A stretch of 6,903 nucleotides of DNA from Bacillota bacterium (lineage in GTDB: Bacteria > Bacillota_I > Bacilli_A > Acholeplasmatales > Acholeplasmataceae), in assembly GCA_027620815.1 (NCBI GenBank), contig JAQCDH010000040.1, positions 1 to 6,903 on the forward strand. Direction: 5' to 3'. Each line of letters opens with the position of its first letter. Position 1 is the first letter of the stretch. The notes beneath the pieces are model-generated. The model did not search any database. It had not been told where the DNA came from and worked only from the letters and a program-made list of their open reading frames with translations. A program made the position numbers and the translations under genes. Below, one piece after another: positions 1-5,857 of this stretch.

Positions 1-106
1 TTTTCAGGGTTGACTTAAAAGGTAATGACCTTCCTGTAGAAGATACAGCAATGCCATCGTCTGCATGCGTATTTTTGATTGTAATTGAATAAAGTCTTTT
101 TTTCAT
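1..106 (-). CDS. N-terminal fragment of an unidentified protein (possibly OsmC/Ohr-like)
   Basis: The reverse strand opens with ATG at 106-104, preceded by a good ribosome binding site (AAAGGTG, about 112-118), and stays open for 35 codons to the window edge, where it is cut. The protein starts MKKRLYSITI, is rich in alternating hydrophobic and polar residues as in a beta strand, and has no signal peptide or membrane segment. The pattern of a short basic start, a strand, then a D-G-I-x-V-x-S-x-x-G stretch recalls the beginning of OsmC/Ohr peroxide-resistance proteins, but 35 residues cannot establish this. That it is a real gene is supported by the ribosome binding site, the open frame and the divergent promoter region. 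The function is not recognised with confidence. Confidence 0.6.
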   Translation of the reverse strand, partial: MKKRLYSITIKNTHADDGIAVSSTGRSLPFKSTLK

Positions 107-138
107 TGAACACACCTTTTTAATGTTATAATTCTTTT
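104..138. promoter_or_regulatory. Divergent promoter region with overlapping -10 boxes
   Basis: On the + strand a perfect extended -10 element lies at 124-132 (TG, one base, then TATAAT at 127-132). A possible -35, TTGAAC, sits at 106-111 with a short 15-bp spacer. On the - strand the same bases read TATAAC (130-125), a near-consensus -10 for the leftward gene, with no good -35. The + start point expected from the -10 (about 139) coincides with the GTG start codon of the MFS gene. The - start point (about 118) would put the leftward ribosome binding site at the very 5' end of its mRNA. The + box is seen directly; the start points are inferred. Confidence 0.6.
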
Positions 139-1308
139 GTGAAAAAAGAAATCTTGATCATCCTCATCTTAACATTAATTCAAGGAATTGCCCATAATCT
201 TGCACATCCAATCACACCAAGTTTTGTATCTTCACTAGGAATTGATGATGTCATGTTTGGAATTTTTTTTGCATCGATGAGTTTAGGAATTGTTTTAGGT
301 GCACCGTTTTGGGGAATCATCTCTGATAAAGGTCATCAGAGGACATGGATTGTTCTTGGAAATGTCATGTATGCCATTGGTCAACTCATTTATGGGTATT
401 CTGAAGATGTGACATGGATGATCTTTGCAAGAATATTTTCTGGAATTGGTGCAGCATCAGGTATTACCATTTTTGCAGCACTCATTCTTATTTACTCAAC
501 AAAAGATCGCGTCGGAAGAAATTTAGCTTTATTTGGAGGTGCACTTACTCTAGGCGCTTCTTTAGGCTATTTTTTAGGTGGTCAATTATCAATGCTTCAA
601 ACAATGATTCATGCACCTTCATATCAATATGTATTTCTTATTCAATCGTTATTGACACTCATCTATGCGCTTCTTATATTTTTTCTTGTTAAAAATCCAA
701 CAATAAAAAAAGAAATGCGTTATATTCCTTTTTATCGTCATATCCTTTCTATCTTTAAAATGCCTTTTTACCAGTGGGCTTTTTACATCGGCTTATTACT
801 TGCAACCATGAGTTTTACTTTTGTCAGTAAGTACTTAGATGTTTATTTTAGAGATTTGGGATTTGATCCAACTGTACTTGGTACTTTTGTTTTATTTACA
901 GGATTCATTAGTTTAATCACTTCACTTTTGATTGTTCCTAAACTGTTTAAATTAAAGTTTAAATTGACTTTCTTTGTGTTGACATTGATTGGTGCACTCG
1001 CCTTATGGTGGACCTTTCAGTTTAATCAAATACTTATTAGTTTGTATACTATATTTTCAATTTATATTATTGTAAAAACAGCACATCAACCTTTTGAACA
1101 AAGCCATATTTCAACATTTGCAAATGATGATTTTGGTCGTATTATGGGTATCCGACAATTATTTATTGGACTCGGTATGATCTTGGGACCTATTTTAGGA
1201 AGTCTTATTTATGCAAGTCAGAGAAAATTAGCATTTGAAATTGCTGCCTATTTGATAGTATTAAGTATAGTATTTATGACTTTAAGTATGCGACCATATA
1301 AAATTTGA
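139..1308 (+). CDS. MFS transporter, 12-TM drug:H+ antiporter type
   Basis: A 389-residue integral membrane protein with the hydrophobic periodicity of twelve transmembrane helices, the usual length for the major facilitator superfamily. Motif A, between helices 2 and 3, is present as G-x-x-x-D-x-x-x-x-R (G59-D63-R68). An Arg in helix 4 (R98, in ARIFSGIGAA) resembles motif B. A glycine-rich helix 5 (about 133-150, ending GYFLGGQL) resembles motif C, typical of drug:H+ antiporters. A second G-x-x-x-G-P-I-L-G helix occurs near 344-355. The likely role is proton-driven export of a small molecule; the substrate cannot be read from sequence. The start is GTG at 139, since the next Met is residue 39, beyond helix 1. 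There is no ribosome binding site, and a TATAAT ends 6 bases before the start, which suggests a leaderless mRNA. The gene ends in TGA, and I see no clear terminator after it. Confidence 0.9.
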   Translation: MKKEILIILILTLIQGIAHNLAHPITPSFVSSLGIDDVMFGIFFASMSLGIVLGAPFWGIISDKGHQRTWIVLGNVMYAIGQLIYGYSEDVTWMIFARIFSGIGAASGITIFAALILIYSTKDRVGRNLALFGGALTLGASLGYFLGGQLSMLQTMIHAPSYQYVFLIQSLLTLIYALLIFFLVKNPTIKKEMRYIPFYRHILSIFKMPFYQWAFYIGLLLATMSFTFVSKYLDVYFRDLGFDPTVLGTFVLFTGFISLITSLLIVPKLFKLKFKLTFFVLTLIGALALWWTFQFNQILISLYTIFSIYIIVKTAHQPFEQSHISTFANDDFGRIMGIRQLFIGLGMILGPILGSLIYASQRKLAFEIAAYLIVLSIVFMTLSMRPYKI

Positions 1309-1330
1309 TTAATATTTATTTTGTAAAAAA

Positions 1331-1435
1331 GTTACACTCAACATTTCTCAAGAATAGAATAATAAAGTCTTAATTCATTACACTAACTTGTTAAAAACGT
1401 TTTCATCAAAGATTATCATGAAATTATCTTATAAT
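1331..1435 (+). promoter_or_regulatory. Promoter candidates for the crr-ptsI operon
   Basis: Two candidates lie in the 142-base gap before crr. P1 pairs GTTACA (1331-1336) with TAGAAT (1355-1360) at 18 bp, giving a start near 1367 and a leader of about 84 bases. P2 is a perfect TATAAT at 1430-1435 with no recognisable -35; its start would fall near 1442, leaving only about 9 bases before the ATG, beginning almost exactly with the GAGG ribosome binding site. The sequence alone does not decide which is used. No stable hairpin terminator for the MFS gene is visible in this gap, so read-through from it is possible. Confidence 0.45.
1391..1406. promoter_or_regulatory. cre-like palindrome (possible CcpA site)
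   Basis: The 16 bases TTAAAAACGTTTTCAT fit the Bacillus-type catabolite-responsive element consensus WTGNNARCGNWWWCAW except for one position (A where G is expected), and the complementary strand also fits with one mismatch. The core AAAACGTTTT (1394-1403) is a perfect 10-bp palindrome. It lies just downstream of promoter candidate P1 (a roadblock or repression position) and about 43 bases upstream of the start inferred for P2. Placement ahead of PTS genes makes carbon-catabolite control plausible. AT-rich palindromes occur by chance in such a genome, so this remains a candidate. Confidence 0.4.
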
Positions 1436-1450
1436 ACTTGTGAGGTAATT

Positions 1451-1864
1451 ATGTCTTTTTTATATCAACATCCATTTAAAGGAAATATACGTCCAATCAC
1501 CGAGACACCTGATGAGGTATTTTCTCAAAAATTGCTAGGTGATGGGTTTGTTGTTGTACCTTCTGAAGACAACATTTATGCACCAATTACAGGCATCATT
1601 GAAACCATTTATGCATCAAAACATATTATCCTTATTAAAAATAAGGATATTACGATGATGTTACATTTAGGCTTAAAAGCTAGAGAAAATATCGTGAATT
1701 GGAACGTTCATATAAAAGACCATGTCCAATTAGGGAATCCCATTGGGCAATTATTACCCAATTTTTATCTTCAATCAAATTTAGACCAATCATGCAATAT
1801 TGTTTTTTTAGAAAAGAAGTCATGTTATTATCATGATACTTATATCACTTGTGAGGATGTATGA
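1451..1864 (+). CDS. crr: PTS glucose-type EIIA component (EIIA-Glc/Crr-like), single domain
   Basis: A cytoplasmic phosphocarrier of the phosphotransferase system that accepts phosphate from HPr-P and passes it to an EIIB domain. At 137 residues it is a stand-alone EIIA of the glucose family. The N-terminal half carries the family signature P-D-x-V-F-S-Q-K-x-x-G-D-G (about 20-32), then A-P-x-x-G. Both active-site histidines are present: H58 (in ASKH, equivalent to E. coli H75) and the phosphorylated H72 (in LHLGL, equivalent to H90). The last 35 residues are divergent and end in an unusual Cys-containing tail. I chose ATG 1451 because GAGG lies 5 bases upstream and the family alignment starts there. 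The frame extends back to a TTG at 1388, but that start has no ribosome binding site and adds sequence foreign to the family. The gene overlaps ptsI by ATGA. No EIIB or EIIC is encoded here, so the sugar is unknown. Confidence 0.88.
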   Translation: MSFLYQHPFKGNIRPITETPDEVFSQKLLGDGFVVVPSEDNIYAPITGIIETIYASKHIILIKNKDITMMLHLGLKARENIVNWNVHIKDHVQLGNPIGQLLPNFYLQSNLDQSCNIVFLEKKSCYYHDTYITCEDV

Positions 1865-3546
1865 ATTCATATGTATCTGTCGTTTCAGGGTATGGTATTG
1901 GTAAAACACTTATTATTGATGACCTCATTTTAAAACCATCCCTGAAAATTGTTGTTAATCCAAATAAGGAATTAATGATTTTAGATCAAGCGCTTAAAAC
2001 ATTTAGAAAAGAACTTGAAGCCAAGCTTCATGATCCTTCTTCTCATGACGTGCTTGCTTTTCAATATGCGATGTCTTTAGATCAAGAGTTCATTGATTCG
2101 ATTAAACATTATATTATCACTAAAAAAATGAATGCAGGATATGCATTAAGAATCGCTCTTGACTATTATGTATCTGTTTTATCAACTTCTAAAAACGATT
2201 ATATTAGGGATCGTATTGATGATTTTGAATCTTTTTATGAACGAATGATGTATGTCATCCAAGGTATTCCGTTTATTGATATCACACATATACAAGATGA
2301 TGTGATTGTCATTCTAAAAACATTAAATTTACATGTTTTAAATCAATTAAACCCTATGTATGTCAAAGGTATTATTGCAGGCGCTCAATCAGTAACATCC
2401 CATGCTGCGATTATCGCTAAACAAAAAGGCATTCCAACTTTATTCGGTGTTGATCAATTAGATACATTTGAGAATAATGAACCCCTACTTTTGGATGCAA
2501 TTGAAAATCTCATCCTTAAAAATCCAACGACTGCTACATTATCTAAATATCAAGAGAAAACAAGTCATCTTAAAGATGATCAAATTCATCTTCTCTCCTA
2601 TAAAAACAAGTCAACCGTTACAAATGATGGTCATGTGATACCTTTACTAGGAAATATGTCATCACTAGATGATTTATCTTTAATGGCTTCTTGTGGTGTA
2701 GAGGGTATTGGATTAATTCGAACAGAATTATTATTTATTGATAAATTGCTGCCACCAAAACTTAATGAGCAAGTACAATTATATTCAACAATCATCCAAG
2801 CAATCACACCTAAAATCATCACCTTTAGATTATTTGATTTAGGCGGCGATAAGCATGTTCCATTTATACATTTAAAAAAAGAAGAAAATCCACTTTTAGG
2901 ATTACGTGGTATTCGTCTATTTAATGCTTATAAGGATTTATTCTATACACAAATAAAAGCAATGCTGATGGCCTCCATTCATGGTGATATTCATCTATTA
3001 ATACCGATGGTCTCAACTAAAAAAGAAGTCGTTGAAGTTATACAACTCATTAATGACGTCAAGTCTGAACTCCTCCAACACAATATACCTTATGGAAACA
3101 TGAACATTGGTGTCATGATTGAAGTGCCCTCATTAGCATTAACGGCGCATATGATTGCACCACTTGTTGATTTCTTTTCAATTGGCACAAATGATCTTAT
3201 TCAATACACAATGGCAACCGATCGCTCGTTAACAATCGATGAAAAAATTGCAGATCCATATCATCCTTCTATCATTGCTTTATTAAGTCACGTGATTGAA
3301 AGTGCGAATAAAAATAATATTCCTGTAAGTGTTTGTGGTGACGTCGCATCAGAACCCTTGTATGCTTCACTACTTATTGCATTAGGTGTATCGACACTTT
3401 CAATGGTTCCTCATAAAATATTATTGATTCGAAAACATATTCATGATCTCAACTTTTCATATATTAATAACTTGAAAGAGGAATTACTGCTTTTAGAAAA
3501 TCGAAATGATGTTCAAGCTCTACTAACAAAAACACCGTCCAATTAG
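1861..3546 (+). CDS. ptsI: PTS Enzyme I (phosphoenolpyruvate-protein phosphotransferase)
   Basis: This cytoplasmic enzyme catalyses the first PTS step, autophosphorylation from PEP and transfer to HPr. It has 561 residues against about 570-575 usually. Order: N-terminal strand with G-x-G-I-G-K (10-15); helical HPr-binding region (about 30-135, divergent); phosphohistidine domain with active H181 in VTSHAA; linker; PEP-binding TIM barrel from about 255. Catalytic and binding residues are in place by alignment from memory with E. coli: R287 (in GLIRTE), R323 (in FRLFDLGGDK), E421 (in MIEVPS), N444-D445 (in GTNDL), R455 and C492 (in VCGD), all offset by 8-10 residues. Oddities: the usual GGRTSH before the histidine reads AQSVTSH, and CGEMAGD reads CGDVASE. 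Start ATG 1861 overlaps the crr stop, with GAGG at 1853-1856, implying translational coupling. HPr is not in the window. An active Enzyme I is likely; the divergence leaves open that it is specialised for one EIIA or HPr. Confidence 0.93.
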   Translation: MNSYVSVVSGYGIGKTLIIDDLILKPSLKIVVNPNKELMILDQALKTFRKELEAKLHDPSSHDVLAFQYAMSLDQEFIDSIKHYIITKKMNAGYALRIALDYYVSVLSTSKNDYIRDRIDDFESFYERMMYVIQGIPFIDITHIQDDVIVILKTLNLHVLNQLNPMYVKGIIAGAQSVTSHAAIIAKQKGIPTLFGVDQLDTFENNEPLLLDAIENLILKNPTTATLSKYQEKTSHLKDDQIHLLSYKNKSTVTNDGHVIPLLGNMSSLDDLSLMASCGVEGIGLIRTELLFIDKLLPPKLNEQVQLYSTIIQAITPKIITFRLFDLGGDKHVPFIHLKKEENPLLGLRGIRLFNAYKDLFYTQIKAMLMASIHGDIHLLIPMVSTKKEVVEVIQLINDVKSELLQHNIPYGNMNIGVMIEVPSLALTAHMIAPLVDFFSIGTNDLIQYTMATDRSLTIDEKIADPYHPSIIALLSHVIESANKNNIPVSVCGDVASEPLYASLLIALGVSTLSMVPHKILLIRKHIHDLNFSYINNLKEELLLLENRNDVQALLTKTPSN

Positions 3547-3560
3547 GATGGTGTTTTTTT
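3528..3560. terminator. Bidirectional intrinsic terminator between converging ptsI and permease remnant
   Basis: An 11-bp stem pairs 3530-3540 with 3546-3556 (one G-T wobble) around the 5-base loop AATTA, followed on the + strand by seven T (3554-3560). Read on the - strand, the same hairpin is followed by five T, so it can stop transcription both ways. It overlaps coding sequence on both sides: the left arm is the last codons of ptsI, whose TAG (3544-3546) lies in the loop and first stem base, and the + strand T-run covers part of the TAA of the leftward gene (3559-3561). It probably also ends the thrS transcript after it crosses the remnant. Confidence 0.9.
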
Positions 3561-3858
3561 ATTCATGTTTTGATTTAATAAAATACGTTTTTAGTCGTTT
3601 AAAGAGTTTGGTTTGTTCATAACTTAAGATGGCGACTTTATAAATCGGTGTGACTAAGACAATCACGCCAATGGTTGTGATGGTAAGAATCAAAAGTGCA
3701 AAGATGACTTCAAGTGGTGTTAGTAGTCCCGCTGCAAAAGCAACAGGTGCCGTCATAGGTGCAAAAAATGGTATGAAAGAAGCAATTCTAAGAAGTGTAT
3801 CGCCACCTGCAGCAGATGCAAAAATAGAAATGTAAAAGCCGATGACTAACATGATCAT
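3559..3858 (-). pseudogene. C-terminal remnant of an ABC-2 type (NatB-like) permease
   Basis: The 99-residue frame reads like the last quarter of a NatB/YhaP-type ABC-2 permease, a family of about 400 residues that partners an ATPase to export ions or small molecules. Three hydrophobic segments (about 1-17, 27-44, 48-73) contain a S-F-I-P-F-F-x-P-M motif and are followed by the P-I-Y-K-V-x-I-L-x-Y ending and a basic cytoplasmic tail. Everything upstream (N-terminus, large external domain, first helices) is missing, and no ATPase gene is nearby. The ATG at 3858 lies 10 bases behind the thrS stop codon, in the same frame, with no ribosome binding site. I infer a gene truncated by deletion, left as the 3' tail of the thrS transcript. 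The frame has no internal stop, so the event may be fairly recent, or a small three-helix protein may be made by reinitiation. Confidence 0.7.
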
Positions 3859-3875
3859 AATCGCATGTTAGTCAT
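3842..3875. repeat. Perfect 12-bp inverted repeat across the thrS stop codon
   Basis: ATGACTAACATG (3842-3853) is exactly the reverse complement of CATGTTAGTCAT (3864-3875), with a 10-base loop. On the - strand the first arm contains the last thrS codons and its TAA (3868-3870), and the second arm contains codons 3-5 of the permease remnant. In RNA this gives a strong 12-bp hairpin at the end of thrS. It is followed on the - strand by only a short C-G-G-C-T-T-T-T stretch, so it is not a standard terminator. It may protect the 3' end, hinder reinitiation, or mark the junction of the deletion that truncated the permease. Confidence 0.8.
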
Positions 3876-5781
3876 GCATATTTAATGTAACGCATAGCGA
3901 TTTGAAAGCTTCTAATGACATTGTTTCTTGATCTTGTGACCCATATCTTCTTATTGTCACGGATTGATTTTCAACTTCTTGATCTCCTAAAACTAGAGTA
4001 AATGGAATTTTATCAGTTTGAGACGCTCTAATCTTATATCCCATCTTTTCATTCCTTAAATCAAGCTCGACTCTAAATTTAGAAAGCACTTCTTTCACTT
4101 GATGCGCGTAAGCTTCGTGTAACTCTAAATGTACTGGAATGACCATGATTTGCGTTGGAGACAACCAAAATGGAAAAGCACCTTTATATTCTTCGATTAA
4201 ATAGGCAACAAACCGTTCCATTGTTGATACAATGCCCCTATGAATCACAACAGGTCGATGGTCTTTACCATCTTCACCAACATAGGTTAATTCAAATTTT
4301 TCAGGTAATAAAAAGTCTAATTGAATGGTTGAAAGTGTTTCTTCATGACCAAGTGCTGTTTTAACTTGGACATCGAGTTTAGGACCATAAAAGGCAGCTT
4401 CACCTTTCGCTTCGTAATAATCTAATCCTAATTCATCCATCGCTTCTTTAAGCATGGATTCTGCTTTATTCCACATTGAATCATTTGGATAATATTTTTC
4501 TTTATCCACTTTGTCACGATAACTTAAGCGGCACGTGAAATCGGTGATATTAAAATCTTTATAGACCTCAAATAATAAATGGGCAACACGTTTAAATTCT
4601 TCTTTAATTTGATCTGGTCTTACAAAAATATGGGCATCATTTAATGTCATTTCTCTAACACGTTGAAGTCCAGATAACGCCCCACTTTTTTCATACCTGT
4701 GCATCATCCCTAGTTCAGCAATACGAATAGGTAACTCTTTATAACTATGAATGTCTTGTTTAAAAATAAGCATATGATGAGGACAATTCATAGGTCTTAA
4801 AACAAGTAGCTCACCGTCTCCCATATCCATAGGTGGAAACATATTTTCATGGTAATGATCCCAATGACCAGATGTCTTATATAAATCAACATTGGCCATA
4901 ATTGGCGTATAAACATGGTCATAGCCTAAAGCAATTTCTTTATCGGTAATATAACGTTCGATGACGCGTCTAATGGTTGCTCCTTTTTTTAACCAAAAAG
5001 GCAATCCAGCACCAGCTTCTTTCGTTGTCATAAATAAGTTTTGCGCTTTACCGATTTTACGATGATCGCGCGCTTTTCTTTCTTCTAATAATGTTAAATA
5101 AGCCTGTAGATCTTCTTCACTAAAAAAAGCTGTTCCATACACTCTTGTAAGCATATCATTTTTTGCATCGCCTCTAAAGTAAGCCCCTGCAAGTGATAAT
5201 AATTTAAAATGCTTAATAAGTCCTGTATGAGAAACATGGCCACCACGACATAAATCTGTGAAATCACCTTGTTTGTAAAAAGAAAGTTGATCGTCTTTAT
5301 ATTGTTCAATGATATCAAGTTTAAACTTATCGTGAGCAAACATCTTTTGCGCCTCTTCATAAGAGGCTTCAATTCTAACGATTGGAAGTGCTTGATCTTT
5401 TAAAGCATGCATTTTCTTTTCAATGGTTAATAAATCTTCTTCTGTCATTTGGTAATCAGGCACCATAATATCATAATAAAACCCTTCTTCAATTGCTGGT
5501 CCTACACCAAATAAAGCATTTGGATATAACGATAAAACTGCTTGAGCAAGTAAATGCGCAGCGGAATGTCTTAAAAAATAAAGTGCTTCAGAATCTTTTT
5601 TCGTAATAATTTTAAAGGATGCATCTTCATGTAGTGGTCTTGATAATTCAACATAGGTATCATTGACCATTGCACCAATGGCGTCTTTTGCTAAACTCTT
5701 TGAAATGGATGACGCGATATCATAAGATGTCAAACCTTGATCATATGCTTTGATACTTCCATCTGGAAACGTTAAATTCAT
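3868..5781 (-). CDS. thrS: Threonyl-tRNA synthetase
   Basis: A class II aminoacyl-tRNA synthetase that charges tRNA-Thr in the cytoplasm. All domains of the bacterial enzyme are present in 637 residues. The TGS domain covers about 1-60. The editing domain has H72-x-x-x-H76 and C178-x-x-x-H182, the residues that hydrolyse mischarged Ser-tRNA. The catalytic core holds motif 2 (around H361-R374), the zinc ligands C333 (in MNCPHHM), H384 (in NDAHIF) and H514 (in VIHRG), and motif 3 (HRGIVSTMERF, R523). The anticodon-binding domain runs from about 540 to the end. ATG 5781 is supported by AAAGAGG at 5794-5788, 6 bases upstream. The gene follows dnaI, as in Bacillus apart from a missing ytxC. There is no T-box leader: only 76 bases separate it from dnaI, and no specifier stem or T-box sequence is visible. 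The gene looks intact and functional. Confidence 0.98.
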   Translation of the reverse strand: MNLTFPDGSIKAYDQGLTSYDIASSISKSLAKDAIGAMVNDTYVELSRPLHEDASFKIITKKDSEALYFLRHSAAHLLAQAVLSLYPNALFGVGPAIEEGFYYDIMVPDYQMTEEDLLTIEKKMHALKDQALPIVRIEASYEEAQKMFAHDKFKLDIIEQYKDDQLSFYKQGDFTDLCRGGHVSHTGLIKHFKLLSLAGAYFRGDAKNDMLTRVYGTAFFSEEDLQAYLTLLEERKARDHRKIGKAQNLFMTTKEAGAGLPFWLKKGATIRRVIERYITDKEIALGYDHVYTPIMANVDLYKTSGHWDHYHENMFPPMDMGDGELLVLRPMNCPHHMLIFKQDIHSYKELPIRIAELGMMHRYEKSGALSGLQRVREMTLNDAHIFVRPDQIKEEFKRVAHLLFEVYKDFNITDFTCRLSYRDKVDKEKYYPNDSMWNKAESMLKEAMDELGLDYYEAKGEAAFYGPKLDVQVKTALGHEETLSTIQLDFLLPEKFELTYVGEDGKDHRPVVIHRGIVSTMERFVAYLIEEYKGAFPFWLSPTQIMVIPVHLELHEAYAHQVKEVLSKFRVELDLRNEKMGYKIRASQTDKIPFTLVLGDQEVENQSVTIRRYGSQDQETMSLEAFKSLCVTLNMHD

Positions 5782-5787
5782 AATGTG

Positions 5788-5794
5788 CCTCTTT
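5788..5794 (-). promoter_or_regulatory. Ribosome binding site of thrS
   Basis: AAAGAGG on the reverse strand lies 6 bases before the ATG at 5781 and fixes the thrS start. It lies only 3 bases past the U-run of the hairpin at 5798-5828. Confidence 0.85.
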
Positions 5795-5797
5795 CAT

Positions 5798-5828
5798 AAA
5801 AACATGCCTTATCAACAGATAAGACATG
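5798..5828 (-). terminator. Hairpin with U-run between dnaI and thrS
   Basis: On the reverse strand an 11-bp stem (5828-5818 with 5813-5803, one G-U wobble) closes the 4-base loop TGTT and is followed directly by five T (5802-5798), the layout of a modest intrinsic terminator. It begins 30 bases after the dnaI stop codon, so it probably ends the dnaB-dnaI transcript. It also lies between the likely thrS promoter and thrS. The start point expected from that promoter falls inside the first arm, so transcripts starting there would carry a shortened stem. Confidence 0.7.
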
Positions 5829-5831
5829 ATT

Positions 5832-5840
5832 ATTATAGCA
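5832..5840 (-). promoter_or_regulatory. thrS: Extended -10 promoter for thrS
   Basis: The reverse strand reads TGCTATAAT at 5840-5832, a perfect -10 with the TGn extension. No good -35 is visible at 16-18 bp spacing, where the sequence is A-rich, and the TGn element may compensate. The start point would lie near 5825, some 44 bases before the thrS ATG. Confidence 0.65.
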
Positions 5841-5857
5841 TATATTCACTTGTTTTT

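Noticed and set aside
1388..1450. N-terminal extension of the EIIA gene from a TTG at 1388
   Set aside because: It has no ribosome binding site, spans the promoter and cre-like sequences, and adds residues outside the EIIA-Glc family alignment; ATG 1451 has GAGG at the right distance.
1309..1450. Terminator or small RNA after the MFS gene
   Set aside because: The gap is AT-rich but shows no stable GC-containing hairpin with a T-run; only promoter-like and palindromic elements could be supported.
3650..3835. 61-codon + strand frame within the permease remnant
   Set aside because: It is antisense to the frame with clear ABC-2 permease character and has no recognisable family features; it is a shadow.
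3842..3875. Inverted repeat as the end of an insertion sequence or an attachment site
   Set aside because: No transposase or integrase, no target duplication and no second copy are visible in the window; the arms fall within the thrS end and the permease remnant.
5782..5857. T-box riboswitch or other long leader before thrS
   Set aside because: Only 76 bases lie between dnaI and thrS, with no specifier stem or T-box sequence; a simple hairpin explains the structure.
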